Assembly: GCA_003646405.1 (NCBI GenBank)
Contig: QNFR01000007.1
Location: 1-43,799, forward strand
Source: Gammaproteobacteria bacterium
GTDB taxonomy: Bacteria; Pseudomonadota; Gammaproteobacteria; Pseudomonadales; Halieaceae
Direction: 5' to 3'
DNA: 43,799 nucleotides
Made by a program: the position numbers and the translations under genes. Every line of letters starts with the position of its first letter. Position 1 is the first letter of the stretch. Under the pieces are notes generated by a model. That model was not told the origin of the DNA. It searched no databases and was given only the letters and a program-made list of their open reading frames with translations. Below, piece after piece: positions 27,495 through 37,453 of the stretch.

Positions 27495-28214
27495 ATGCAA
27501 CGACCCAGTGGCCGCACACCTGCACAACTGAGAGATATCAGCATCACCCGCAATTTTACCTGCCATGCGGAGGGGTCGGTGTTGGTCTGTTTCGGTGATA
27601 CCAAGGTGATATGTACCGCTTCTGCAGAAAAGGGCGTGCCCCGCTTTATGCGAGGCCAGGGGCGAGGTTGGGTTACCGCGGAATACGGCATGCTGCCGCG
27701 CTCCACCGGAACGCGCATGGGCCGGGAGGCCAGCCGCGGCAAACAGGGTGGACGCACGGTGGAAATCCAGCGATTGATCGGTCGTTCCCTGCGGGCGGCG
27801 CTGGACCTTTCCATGCTGGGTGAGAATACGATAACCATCGATTGTGACGTGATCCAGGCAGATGGCGGTACCCGCACGGCGGCCATCACCGGTGCCTGTG
27901 TGGCACTGGTGGACGCGATAGGTTATTTGCAACGGGAGAAAGTGCTACAGGGGGAGCCCCTGCTACAGATGATTGCCTCCGTATCCGTGGGTATATACCA
28001 GGGTGTTCCGGTGCTGGACCTGGATTATCCGGAGGATTCCGCCGCGGATACGGATATGAACGTCATCATGGGGGAGTCAGGGGGCTTCATTGAGGTCCAG
28101 GGTACGGCAGAGGGCGCGCCATTTGCCCGGGAGGAACTCGATGGCATGCTGGATCTGGCTGCAGAAGGCATAAACAGCTTGATCGCCAGGCAAAAGGAGG
28201 CACTTTCCTTCTGA
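27495..28214 (+). CDS. rph: ribonuclease PH
   Basis: Phosphorolytic 3'-5' exoribonuclease that trims tRNA precursors. From the ATG at 27495 it has 239 residues (E. coli 238). Family segments [46 protein letters not shown] and [22 protein letters not shown] (phosphate-binding region) are intact, as is [18 protein letters not shown] near the active site. A longer in-frame start at 27300 lies inside yicC on the other strand and is rejected. It is convergent with crc, 16 bases apart. Confidence 0.97.
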   Translation: MQRPSGRTPAQLRDISITRNFTCHAEGSVLVCFGDTKVICTASAEKGVPRFMRGQGRGWVTAEYGMLPRSTGTRMGREASRGKQGGRTVEIQRLIGRSLRAALDLSMLGENTITIDCDVIQADGGTRTAAITGACVALVDAIGYLQREKVLQGEPLLQMIASVSVGIYQGVPVLDLDYPEDSAADTDMNVIMGESGGFIEVQGTAEGAPFAREELDGMLDLAAEGINSLIARQKEALSF

Positions 28215-28230
28215 TTGCCCCTTTATTTCC

Positions 28231-28995
28231 CTACAGCTCGATATCGTAATCCATGATGACCGGTGCATGGCTGGAAAACACCTTGCTCTTGTATATCGCG
28301 CCGTAATCGATGGCGTACTTCAGGCCCCGGGATACGATGTGGAAGTCCGTGCGCCAACCATTTTTGTCGCGCTCGCCACCGGGCCACCAGCTGAACTCGT
28401 CCTGGTCTGAGTTGATTTCCCGGAATGCGTCAACATACCCCGACTCCAATAGTTCGCTCATCCACTGGCGTTCCTCAGCCAGAAAGCCGGAGGTGGTGCT
28501 GTTGCTCTCGGTATCCTGAACGTCCCCTGCAGTGTGGGCGATTTGCCAGTTGCCGCAGATGATGAACTCCCGGCGTTTATTGCGAACCTTCTGCAGGTGG
28601 TTACCAAAAAGCGAATAAAATTCGTTTTTGCGGCTCTGCTGCTCGGCTTTGTCCTGCTCAGCCCGGGGGGCTAACAAACAGGCCACGCTGAGGTTTTCGT
28701 AATCCGCCTGGATATAGCGGCCTTCCATATCGAAATCGGCGAAACCCAGGCCGGTCATAATGGCCTTGGGCAATTGCCGGCAATAAATAGCCACGCCGTT
28801 GGCTTTGCCATCGATGTCGTCAAAAAAGTAGGCGTTGTAGTCTTCCGGGAAGAAAATGTTGTCCTGTAAATCGTATTCCGAGCACTGTAGATCCTGAATG
28901 CAGATGAAATCTGCGTCCTGTTCTTTCAGCCAGGCATAGAATCCTTTTTCTGCGGCGTTTTTAATGCCATCAGCACTGAAACTGATGATCCTCAT
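28231..28995 (-). CDS. crc: Crc-like catabolite repression control protein (ExoIII/EEP fold)
   Basis: A 254-residue member of the exonuclease III fold. In Pseudomonas, Crc works with Hfq to block translation of catabolic mRNAs and has no nuclease activity. Position between rph and pyrE, the start MRIISFSADGIKNAAEKG, SGFLAEERQWM, YVDAFRE and FSWWPGG match Crc. Catalytic ExoIII positions are altered: the metal-binding Glu is Asp (ICIQD, residue 35) and the GDxN segment reads CGNWQIAH, consistent with a non-nuclease. The start at 28995 is supported by AAGGGG upstream; the frame continues to 29058 without similarity. Confidence 0.87.
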   Translation of the reverse strand: MRIISFSADGIKNAAEKGFYAWLKEQDADFICIQDLQCSEYDLQDNIFFPEDYNAYFFDDIDGKANGVAIYCRQLPKAIMTGLGFADFDMEGRYIQADYENLSVACLLAPRAEQDKAEQQSRKNEFYSLFGNHLQKVRNKRREFIICGNWQIAHTAGDVQDTESNSTTSGFLAEERQWMSELLESGYVDAFREINSDQDEFSWWPGGERDKNGWRTDFHIVSRGLKYAIDYGAIYKSKVFSSHAPVIMDYDIEL

Positions 28996-29252
28996 TTCTA
29001 GCCCCTTGCTATGAGAGCGTGTATGCTGCCAAGCGTGTGCTGGCAGAATACCCTGCATATATTGCGGGACTGTCTCTGGTATAAGAGGCGCCCAGACAAA
29101 AATTACGATTTTGAAACACTGCAGATCTCGCCACTACTGATTATTGCGCCTTCAGGGCAGATTTTGTCAGTAGCGAGTGGTCTATAGTAGAACCGTGCAT
29201 TGTATAGCGGAAAGTAGAAAATACAAAGCCTCGTTTAAGGATCACATGCCCC
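28996..29252. other. divergent intergenic region between crc and pyrE
   Basis: A 257-base control region with no gene. Near-repeats in opposite orientation, CTACTGA and TCAGTAG (about 29130-29180), flank a T-rich stretch. A TATAGT box (29183-29188) could be a pyrE -10, but the TTGTCA at 29164-29169 is only 13 bases upstream, too close for a normal promoter. No attenuator-like hairpin with a T-run is seen before pyrE. Confidence 0.4.
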
Positions 29253-29897
29253 ATGCAAGCCTACCAGACCGAATTCATCGAGCTCGCTCGGCAATGTAAG
29301 GTATTGAAATTTGGAGAGTTTACTCTCAAATCGGGCCGTATCAGTCCTTATTTCTTCAATGCCGGGTCGTTTTCAAGCGGTCGGGCTCTGGCCGCCCTGG
29401 GGCGCTGTTACGCCCAGGCAATAGTGGAGTCCGCAGTGCAATTCGATGTGCTGCTGGGGCCAGCTTACAAGGGCATACCACTGGCGGCGGCCACCGTTGT
29501 CGCGCTGGCAGATCACCACGGGCTTGATACCCCCTTTGCCTACAACCGCAAGGAAGCCAAGGCACATGGTGAGGGCGGCATGTTGGTGGGAGCTCCGCTG
29601 GAGGGGCGAGTACTGGTCATTGATGATGTGATTACCGCCGGTACGGCGGTGCGCGAGGTCATTGCCATGATCGCCGAGGCCGGTGCGGAGCTGGCGGGGG
29701 TGGTTATAGGGCTCAATCGCCAGGAACGGGGAGCGGGAGCACTGTCCGCCATCCAGGAAGTGGAGCGGGCCTGCCAGGTGCCGGTACTCAGCATCATCAA
29801 TATGGGCCACCTTATTGATTACCTTGAAAATTCTGATAGTGATTATGTGGATGTGCTGGCCCGCATGAAGGACTATCGAGAGCGCTACGGTGTCTGA
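29253..29897 (+). CDS. pyrE: orotate phosphoribosyltransferase
   Basis: Joins orotate to PRPP to form orotidine-5'-phosphate in pyrimidine synthesis. It is 214 residues (E. coli 213). The start region ends in [37 protein letters not shown] is the flexible catalytic loop and [16 protein letters not shown] the PRPP-binding motif. The ATG at 29253 gives the standard N-terminus. The DUF4124-like gene starts 36 bases after the stop. Confidence 0.97.
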   Translation: MQAYQTEFIELARQCKVLKFGEFTLKSGRISPYFFNAGSFSSGRALAALGRCYAQAIVESAVQFDVLLGPAYKGIPLAAATVVALADHHGLDTPFAYNRKEAKAHGEGGMLVGAPLEGRVLVIDDVITAGTAVREVIAMIAEAGAELAGVVIGLNRQERGAGALSAIQEVERACQVPVLSIINMGHLIDYLENSDSDYVDVLARMKDYRERYGV

Positions 29898-29933
29898 CTT
29901 GTACTAGATCGCCGCAAGTCCTATATTGGGCGT

Positions 29934-30629
29934 ATGGTGAACCGGACTTCTACAATTCACACCCTACTCATTTCAATCATGCTGCTGGGCCTCGCCCCTG
30001 CTGCCCACTCCCGTGAGCTCTACCGTTATTACAACGCCGAGGGCAATGTGGTGGTGGATTACCGGGTGCCGGCGGAATATATCGCCGGGGGTTACGAGGT
30101 TCTAAATAATAAAGGCACTGTCATCAGGGTCGTGCCTCGGGAGCTTACCGAAGGCGAGAGAGATGTCATGGATGCCCAGCAAAAGCTGGACGAGTTGGCT
30201 GCGGCTGAAGAAGAGCGACTGCGTAAATGGGATGAGTCCCTGTTACTACGCTACAGCACGATCGCCGATATCGAGGCTGCCCGGGAGCGCGCCCTGCGCG
30301 ATTTCCGTATCAGAGTGAGTATCCTTAAGAGCAACAGGCGCTCTCTCAAGCAACAAGTGGAAAACTACCAGATACAGGCTGCAGACCTGGAGCGCAGTGG
30401 CCAGCAGGTTGATATGACCCAACTCAGCGTTATCGAAGACCTGCAGGGTGAAATAGGCGCCACCGACCGGGCGATTGTCGATCGAGAGCGGGAAATCGAG
30501 GAGGTGGCCGCCGCCTACCAGAGGGACATCGAGCGCTTTGGATTGTTACTGGATGTGGTGGAGTTGCGGCGCGTACACCTGGCCCAGGATCCGGCGGCCG
30601 CGAAAAGGCAGTCCGGGGACCCTCGCTGA
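29934..30629 (+). CDS. exported coiled-coil protein with DUF4124-like N-terminus
   Basis: A 231-residue protein with a Sec signal peptide (about 1-26, ending APAAHS). A short DUF4124-like unit follows (ELYRYYNAEGNVVVDYRVPAEYIAGGY), in which aromatic Tyr residues and a Gly-Asn turn precede a DYRVP strand. From about residue 75 to 220 it is a long, highly charged helical region expected to form a coiled coil. DUF4124 proteins are periplasmic and of unknown function. It may be co-transcribed with pyrE and is convergent with slmA. Confidence 0.8.
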   Translation: MVNRTSTIHTLLISIMLLGLAPAAHSRELYRYYNAEGNVVVDYRVPAEYIAGGYEVLNNKGTVIRVVPRELTEGERDVMDAQQKLDELAAAEEERLRKWDESLLLRYSTIADIEAARERALRDFRIRVSILKSNRRSLKQQVENYQIQAADLERSGQQVDMTQLSVIEDLQGEIGATDRAIVDREREIEEVAAAYQRDIERFGLLLDVVELRRVHLAQDPAAAKRQSGDPR

Positions 30630-30672
30630 ATGTGACATTATGAGTGACGAGAGTCACTTAATACCCTTGTGT

Positions 30673-31308
30673 TTAACTTACGAGGGTGCCGGCCTGCCCG
30701 GGTACAGGTCGGGCAACCGCATCTCGAAAAAACCCGCTTATCAAAAGATCCCACTGCTGCGCCCAGTCCGTAGTAGGCGAACGCTGGAACTCGCTGCGCA
30801 CATATTGGGAAATACGTCCCTCCGCCGCAGACATCAACAGGTTGGCAGCCGCCGGCAGGGCGATCACCGGCCTGAGCCCTTCACGCATTTCGGCTTCCCT
30901 GATGACCTGCTTCAGCTGGGTTTCGAAGCGGTCAAATAGTTGCGCAACGCGCTGGTGCAGGCGTTCTGATTCTCCGGCCAGGGCATCGCCGGTCAGTATG
31001 CGGGTAATTCCGGGGTTGCGTTCGGCGAAGGCCAGCAGCAGCACCAACATTTTTTCGCAGCGTTGAGCGGCAGTTTGTTCCTCGGTCAGGATGATATTGA
31101 TGCGGGTGAACAGCGTGTCTTCGATGAACTCGATGAGACCTTCGAACATTTTCGCCTTGCTGGGAAAATGGCGATACAGCGCCGCTTCAGATACACCTAC
31201 CTGCCTGGCAAGGCCGGCCGTGGTGATACGGTTGCCGGGACCGGCCTCCAGCATTTGAGCCAGGGCTTCCAGGATCTGCTGGCGCCGTTGGGATTTTCTG
31301 GGAGGCAT
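30673..31308 (-). CDS. slmA: nucleoid occlusion factor SlmA (TetR family)
   Basis: A 211-residue TetR-fold DNA-binding protein. SlmA bound to its chromosomal sites inhibits FtsZ polymers and blocks division over the nucleoid. The N-terminal [14 protein letters not shown] and the helix-turn-helix [37 protein letters not shown] are close to E. coli SlmA. The C-terminal domain retains [28 protein letters not shown] and [10 protein letters not shown]. As in enterics it sits near pyrE, but here dut is not beside it. It follows argB by 135 bases. Confidence 0.94.
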   Translation of the reverse strand: MPPRKSQRRQQILEALAQMLEAGPGNRITTAGLARQVGVSEAALYRHFPSKAKMFEGLIEFIEDTLFTRINIILTEEQTAAQRCEKMLVLLLAFAERNPGITRILTGDALAGESERLHQRVAQLFDRFETQLKQVIREAEMREGLRPVIALPAAANLLMSAAEGRISQYVRSEFQRSPTTDWAQQWDLLISGFFRDAVARPVPGQAGTLVS

Positions 31309-31410
31309 GGCGGTCCATATCGAGTCGCGTTACCGGTAATGCTAGCGATTACCTGTCGTGCCTGCAATAAGTCTAGCCGCTCTGGGCCGCTTTTTTTCGT
31401 TTTATTGCCA

Positions 31411-32355
<945 letters not shown>

Positions 32356-34965
32356 CTAAAAATTCAGTTCAAGGTCGGGTTTAACCAACGCTATCTGGGC
32401 GCGGAATTCTGCTTTGATGAGCTCGAGGTGTTCCTCGGTGTCAGCTTCAAAGCGCGCGGTTAGCGCCGCGCTCGTATTGGACGCCCTGATCAGGCCCCAA
32501 CCATCGGAGAAGTCTACTCTTATACCGTCCATGGTGTTTACCTTACCGGAGGGAAAGTCGACGTTGTTGACTATTTTTTCGATCAGGTCAAATTTATCCT
32601 GTTCTGCCACCGGGATAATAATTTCCGGCGTGTTGATGCTGGTGGGCAAATCGGCAATGGCGTCATCGAGACTGTCGCCGTGGGTACTGAGGATTTCAGC
32701 CAGGCGGGCCGCGGCATACATGCCATCGTCAAAACTGTACCAGCGCTCGCCGAAGAACATGTGGCCTGAGAACTCGCCACCGAGCAGCGCGCCGGTTTCT
32801 GCCATTTTCTCCTTCATAAAGGCGTGGCCCGTTTTCCACAACACAGGGCGGCCGCCGTGCCGGGTAATCAGCTCGGTCAGGTTGCGGCTGCACTTAACGT
32901 CAAACACCACGTCCGCGCCAGGGTTGCGCGCTACCACATCCTGGGCGTAGATCATCAGTAGTACGTCCGAGCGCACGATATGGCCATTGGAGGTAACCAC
33001 GGCCAGCCGGTCACCGTCGCCATCGAAGGCGACACCGAAATCGGCTTCCTGCTCCTGCACCACACGAATCAGGTCCGCCAGGTTGTCCTCGTTGCTGGTA
33101 TCCGGTGGGTGGTTGGGGAAGGTGCCGTCCACGTCACAGTACAGGGGCACGACCTCGCAGCCGAGCTCTTCAAACAAGCGGGGAGCGATTCCGCCGGTGG
33201 CACCGTTAGCGGCGTCGATTACAATTTTCAGGGGGATTGCGATGGCGATATCGTGCAACACCTCTTCCATGTAGGCGGGCACGATATCCTCGCGAATCAT
33301 CCGCCCGTTACCCGTGCTGAACTCGCCGTCTATCATCCGCTCGCGGACCTGCTGAATACCCCCGGCAGCGATAGTCTGCTGGTTCAGCACGATCTTCAGG
33401 CCATTGTCATGGGGGGGATTGTGGCTGCCGGTAATCATGACACCGGATTTGCAGCTCAGGTGTCGGGTGGCGAAGTAGAGCAGGGGGGTGGGTACCATAC
33501 CGATGTCGATCACATCCCTGCCGGTCTCCATCAACCCCCTGATCAATGCTGACCTGATACGGGGGCTGGAGGTCCTGCCGTCACAACCTACGATCAGTGT
33601 CTGTTCATCCATCTCCCCTGCGATCGAGCCGATGGCCCGGGCGATGCCGCTTACCAACTCGTCGGAAAGCTCGGTCTGCGCATTACCGCGAATGTCATAG
33701 GCGCGAAAGATATGTTCCGGAAACCCCTCTACACCAGCCGAATCCGATGCGGCATGGTCGTCCGCCGCCGCGAGATCCAACTCCAACACCTCTTCCTCGA
33801 TATCGAGAATGCTCCCTGACTGGAACATCGGATTGGTCAGGTCGGTGCCCTGTGACTCGAGCACTTCTACCTCGGCCTGAGGTATTTCCGTCGGGCTTGC
33901 ATCGCTCTGGCGCAGAGTGCGCAGGGTGGCACGGCGTAGCTGTTTGGCGATGGCGACCAGTTCGGGAATGGCCAGCTCCTGCGAGGATTTGTGATTCGCC
34001 GCTGAGATGACCTTTTTTATCTCAGAATCCAGCCTCTGCGGAAACAGGATTAATATGATGGCCGCCGCGACGATCGCCGCCAGGACAGACAGCGCCATCA
34101 CCACGAACAGCGGTAAGTGACTGGTGGTAAGCTTACTCAAAAGTGCCCGGGAGGGGGTGAAGGAGACGCGCCAGGGGGTGTCCGGGATGTCAGCGTAGCG
34201 GGTGAACAGCGCGGCATCGCCGCTGCCGCTAAAAGCGACAACATCCGTGCGACCAACGCCAGTGGAGCTGGTGTACTGTTGCTCCAGGGCGAATTTGCCG
34301 GTCCCGGTATCCAGTGATTTGAGCTGCTTTGATATTTGCTCGTTGTCGATTGTTACGATGATGACCGCCAGCCGATCAGCGATTCGCGGGTGATCTACCC
34401 GCTCCGCCATGGAGGTCAGCCATTGATTCTCGAACTTGTAGGCCTCGGGCTGGGGTTGCTCCCCGGCGCCGGTGCGGCGCACCAGATCCACTTCAATGTG
34501 ATTGCGCAAGCCCTGGTTGCCCCCCTCAAAGTTCGCGGTGCCCATATCGCCTATGGGGAGGATTCTCAGGCTGATCACCTCGGGGAAGTGGTCAAGCATG
34601 GCCTGTTCCACCAGACCGATATCATCTTTAGATTGACTGGCGATCGCCGACAGGGCTAGGGGTGACTGGGCAGCACCTTGTAAGCGATCTTTCAGGCGGG
34701 AGAATAACCGGTGCATATTGGTCGCTTGCTGAGTGGCGAAGGCAGAGGCCACACGATCGATTTGCTGGCTCTGCACGGCCGGTTCGTGCAGCACGATCAG
34801 GTAACTGAACCCCAGTGTGATGGGAACCAGGACAACCAGCAGTGCCACGCCAACAAGCTTTTGCAGGGCATTGCCCTTGGCAGTGATGCCCCGGGGAGTT
34901 CTGACGGGCGTGTGTTTCTTGTCCGTTTCGGGGGCAGCTTTTTTATTTTTTTTCAGTTTCAGCAT
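32356..34965 (-). CDS. algC: phosphomannomutase/phosphoglucomutase AlgC with membrane-sensor N-terminus
   Basis: An 869-residue protein. From about 415 to the end it is an alpha-D-phosphohexomutase interconverting mannose/glucose 6- and 1-phosphates for exopolysaccharide and LPS sugars. It has the phosphoserine loop MITGSHNPPHDNG (about 510), the metal loop DGDGDR, the sugar loop GGEFSGH and the phosphate-binding RASNTSAAL. Residues 1-410 add a basic tail, a membrane helix (about 36-58), a roughly 220-residue extracytoplasmic region, a second helix (about 285-310) and an acidic linker. This long form is also annotated for Pseudomonas AlgC. It lies between coaBC and argB as there. Confidence 0.94.
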   Translation of the reverse strand: MLKLKKNKKAAPETDKKHTPVRTPRGITAKGNALQKLVGVALLVVLVPITLGFSYLIVLHEPAVQSQQIDRVASAFATQQATNMHRLFSRLKDRLQGAAQSPLALSAIASQSKDDIGLVEQAMLDHFPEVISLRILPIGDMGTANFEGGNQGLRNHIEVDLVRRTGAGEQPQPEAYKFENQWLTSMAERVDHPRIADRLAVIIVTIDNEQISKQLKSLDTGTGKFALEQQYTSSTGVGRTDVVAFSGSGDAALFTRYADIPDTPWRVSFTPSRALLSKLTTSHLPLFVVMALSVLAAIVAAAIILILFPQRLDSEIKKVISAANHKSSQELAIPELVAIAKQLRRATLRTLRQSDASPTEIPQAEVEVLESQGTDLTNPMFQSGSILDIEEEVLELDLAAADDHAASDSAGVEGFPEHIFRAYDIRGNAQTELSDELVSGIARAIGSIAGEMDEQTLIVGCDGRTSSPRIRSALIRGLMETGRDVIDIGMVPTPLLYFATRHLSCKSGVMITGSHNPPHDNGLKIVLNQQTIAAGGIQQVRERMIDGEFSTGNGRMIREDIVPAYMEEVLHDIAIAIPLKIVIDAANGATGGIAPRLFEELGCEVVPLYCDVDGTFPNHPPDTSNEDNLADLIRVVQEQEADFGVAFDGDGDRLAVVTSNGHIVRSDVLLMIYAQDVVARNPGADVVFDVKCSRNLTELITRHGGRPVLWKTGHAFMKEKMAETGALLGGEFSGHMFFGERWYSFDDGMYAAARLAEILSTHGDSLDDAIADLPTSINTPEIIIPVAEQDKFDLIEKIVNNVDFPSGKVNTMDGIRVDFSDGWGLIRASNTSAALTARFEADTEEHLELIKAEFRAQIALVKPDLELNF

Positions 34966-35020
34966 CCGAACAATCAGTTTGCTAGTGAGTTAATCAATGA
35001 TATTACGTCGCGCCATTGAC

Positions 35021-36229
35021 TTAAACGCACATACCTCCTTTATTTGCAACGGCGATCAGCTCTACGATTTGCCGCGCGATGGTGCTTTTGCTCGAACGTG
35101 CCAGCACCTGTTCACCGTCGCGCCACAGCACGGTGGCTTCATTGTGGTCGCTATTGAAACCGATGGACGGGTCTGAAACGTCGTTAGCGACGATCATATC
35201 CAAACCCTTGCGCTGCATTTTGTCTCTGGCATAGTTCAGCACATCATTGGTTTCTGCGGCGAAGCCGACGGTAAAGGGACTGTTGTCACCGGCAGCCACT
35301 ACCGCCACGATGTCGGAGTTGCGGACCAGGTGCAGGGTGACCTGCTCCGGGCCTTTCTTGATTTTTTGCTGTTCTATTGCCGCAGGGCGGTAATCCGCCA
35401 CCGCGGCGCAGGCGATAAAAATGTCGCATTCGGGCACCAGTTCAAGGCATTTTTCCAGCATTTCCCCGGCGCTCTCCACCCGGAGGCATCGCACATGCTC
35501 TGGTGGCGTCAAACTAACCGGGCCACTTACCAGGGTGGTTGTTGCGCCGGCATCCACCGCCGCTTGCGCCAGGGCGTAGCCCATCTTGCCCGAGCTGTGA
35601 TTGGACAGATAGCGCACCGGGTCCAGCGCCTCGCGTGTGGGGCCGGCTGTAATGATTATCCTGGTCCCGGCCAACAAGCCGTTTTCGAACAGCCTGGCGG
35701 CTGCCTCGGCGATAACGGGTGGAGCTTCCATGCGCCCGGGACCGACGTCACCACAGGCCTGCTGCCCCGCGGCGGGGCCGACCAGGTGCACACCTCTTTC
35801 TGACAGTTGGCTGATATTGGCGATTGTGGCGGGATCTTTCCACATCTGCTGGTTCATGGCCGGGGCCAGCATTAGCGGCGCCGGCGTAGCCAGTGCTGCT
35901 GTGGTAAGCAGATCATCAGCCCGGCCCGCGCTCAGTCGTGCGATCAGGTCGGCGGTGGCCGGTGCGATCAATAGTAGATCGGCCCAACGAGCCAGCTCAA
36001 TATGGCCCATGCCCTGTTCTGCCCCGGTATCCAGCAGCTCAGTGTGTACCGGGTTACCCGACAGGGCCTGCAGCGTGAGTGGGGTGATAAACTCCCGGGC
36101 TCCGCGGGTCATGATGACGCGCACACTCGCGCCCCGCTCCTGCAATTGCCTGACCAGTTCCGCTGATTTGTAAGCCGCGATGCCCCCACTGACGCCCAGC
36201 AGTACATTGCGATTGAAAAGATGTGCCAT
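35021..36229 (-). CDS. coaBC: bifunctional phosphopantothenoylcysteine decarboxylase / phosphopantothenate--cysteine ligase
   Basis: Two consecutive steps of coenzyme A synthesis in one 402-residue cytoplasmic flavoprotein (Dfp). The CoaC domain shows LLGVSGGIAAYKSAELVRQL, the active-site His in MGHIELARWADLLLIAPATAD, PAMNQQMW and the catalytic Cys in GQQACGDVGPGRM. The CoaB domain begins at IIITAGPTREALDPVRYLSNHSSGKMG with its conserved Asn and carries FAAET and VANDVS. The ATG at 36229 is preferred over a TTG four codons upstream (36241). Only 55 bases separate it from algC, with no dut gene between. Confidence 0.96.
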   Translation of the reverse strand: MAHLFNRNVLLGVSGGIAAYKSAELVRQLQERGASVRVIMTRGAREFITPLTLQALSGNPVHTELLDTGAEQGMGHIELARWADLLLIAPATADLIARLSAGRADDLLTTAALATPAPLMLAPAMNQQMWKDPATIANISQLSERGVHLVGPAAGQQACGDVGPGRMEAPPVIAEAAARLFENGLLAGTRIIITAGPTREALDPVRYLSNHSSGKMGYALAQAAVDAGATTTLVSGPVSLTPPEHVRCLRVESAGEMLEKCLELVPECDIFIACAAVADYRPAAIEQQKIKKGPEQVTLHLVRNSDIVAVVAAGDNSPFTVGFAAETNDVLNYARDKMQRKGLDMIVANDVSDPSIGFNSDHNEATVLWRDGEQVLARSSKSTIARQIVELIAVANKGGMCV

Positions 36230-36263
36230 TTGGCCGCCCAAATTGGGAAGATAGCTGTTTGGA

Positions 36264-36300
36264 GGCTGTCGGATTTAACCAACGGATAAGTCCGACAGCC
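36264..36300. promoter_or_regulatory. long hairpin in the coaBC-radC divergent region
   Basis: GGCTGTCGGA (36264-36273) and TCCGACAGCC (36291-36300) are perfectly complementary. With one G-T pair the stem extends to 14 base pairs around a 9-base loop. It is 34 bases upstream of coaBC and 73 upstream of radC. No T-run flanks it, so an operator, a 5'-UTR structure or an isolated REP-like sequence are the options. Confidence 0.5.
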
Positions 36301-36373
36301 CCCTGCATGGAAAGATACCACCCCACCACGGTATTTGACACCGTGCTGAGGCGGCAGCTCAGGGAGGAGCGCT

Positions 36374-37048
36374 ATGAGTACGACCAGGTGGATGCCGGGA
36401 GAGGGACCCCGGGACAAGTTATTGGAGCGGGGCGCTCAAGCCCTGTCGGATGCGGAGTTACTGGCGGTACTGCTGCACACCGGTTACCGCGACTGCGGCG
36501 CGTTGGATCTGGCGCGCAACCTGCTCATGGAATTCGCCGGCCTGAGTGGGGTAATGCAGGCCGCACAGGCTAGCCTGCTGGCCTGCCGCGGGGTGGGGCC
36601 AGGGAAGTATGCCCAGTTGCAGGCGGCACAGGAGCTCACCCGGCGGCAGGCGCTGCAGACCATCAGTGATGGTGATGTGCTGTGCAGCCCGAGGGAGACC
36701 AGGCGTTTCCTGCAATATCATCTGGGGACACATACCAGGGAGGTGTTCAGTTGCCTCTTCCTGGACAGCCAGCACCGGGTGTTGCGCTGTGAGGATCTGT
36801 TTTTCGGAACCCTGGACGGAGCGGCGGTGTACCCGCGGGAGGTGGCCGTGCGGGCTCTGCAGTACCATGCCGCCGCAGTGATTTTTGCGCATAATCATCC
36901 CTCGGGGGTGGCAGAGCCGAGCAGCGCTGACCGGCGTATTACGGAGCGTCTGTGTTCCTCCCTGGCTCTGCTGGATATCCGTGTACTGGATCACATCATT
37001 ATCGGCCGCGGCACGGAGTTTTCATTTGCGGAAGAGGGCCTGCTGTAA
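36374..37048 (+). CDS. radC: RadC family JAB/MPN-domain protein
   Basis: A 224-residue protein. The N-terminal helix-hairpin-helix-type region runs from PRDKLLERGAQALSDAELLAVLLHTG. The C-terminal JAB1/MPN metalloprotease-like domain has the motif FAHNHPSGVAEPSSADRRIT with the zinc-type His-x-His and Asp. The original link to DNA repair in E. coli was later assigned to a recG allele, and its real role is unclear. The ATG at 36374 has AGGAG 9 bases upstream. It is divergent from coaBC and upstream of rpmB, the order seen in E. coli. Confidence 0.95.
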   Translation: MSTTRWMPGEGPRDKLLERGAQALSDAELLAVLLHTGYRDCGALDLARNLLMEFAGLSGVMQAAQASLLACRGVGPGKYAQLQAAQELTRRQALQTISDGDVLCSPRETRRFLQYHLGTHTREVFSCLFLDSQHRVLRCEDLFFGTLDGAAVYPREVAVRALQYHAAAVIFAHNHPSGVAEPSSADRRITERLCSSLALLDIRVLDHIIIGRGTEFSFAEEGLL

Positions 37049-37084
37049 CCGCGTCATCAGGCCGACAGCCAGCCCACCTTTCGC

Positions 37085-37113
37085 TTGCCATGCCCCGGGT
37101 GTTCTGGTATAAA
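37085..37113 (+). promoter_or_regulatory. strong sigma-70 promoter of rpmB-rpmG
   Basis: TTGCCA (37085-37090, 5/6) and TATAAA (37108-37113, 5/6) are 17 bases apart, with a TG one base before the -10 (extended -10). The transcript would begin near 37120, giving an approximately 85-base leader with small hairpins (GACCC-TGTTT-GGGTC and TCCCA...TGGGA) before the L28 start. Confidence 0.75.
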
Positions 37114-37204
37114 GTCGCGCTCCGCGCGGCTGGGACCCTGTTTGGGTCGTGACAGTCGCACCTTTTTATTAGAGATTCCCACGTCTTTTGGGAGAGTGAA
37201 GATC

Positions 37205-37441
37205 ATGGCAAGAGTATGTCAAGTTACCGGCAAACGCCCGGTATCCGGAAACAACGTATCACACGCAAAAAACCGCACCCGCCGCCGTTTTTTGCCTAAT
37301 TTACACAAACACCGCTTCTGGGTTGATTCCGAGAAGCGCTTTGTGAGCTTACGTGTCTCAAGTAAGGGCATGCGTATCATCGACAAGAAGGGTATTGAGC
37401 AGGTCTTGGGTGATCTTCGTGCTCGCGGTGAAAAGGTTTAA
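37205..37441 (+). CDS. rpmB: ribosomal protein bL28
   Basis: Large-subunit ribosomal protein of 78 residues. It begins [33 protein letters not shown], the universal L28 N-terminus, and ends [16 protein letters not shown]. The ATG at 37205 follows a GGGAGAGTG ribosome-binding region; the frame upstream to 37085 contains the promoter and is not coding. rpmG follows after 12 bases. Confidence 0.98.
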   Translation: MARVCQVTGKRPVSGNNVSHAKNRTRRRFLPNLHKHRFWVDSEKRFVSLRVSSKGMRIIDKKGIEQVLGDLRARGEKV

Positions 37442-37453
37442 GGGAGAAGATCG

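Noticed and set aside
29164-29188. TTGTCA and TATAGT as a pyrE promoter
   Set aside because: The spacer is only 13 bases, too short for a sigma-70 promoter. Either box may be used with another partner, but this pairing is not supported.
32980-33552. 190-codon plus-strand frame
   Set aside because: Antisense to the phosphomannomutase domain of algC, with no recognisable motif.
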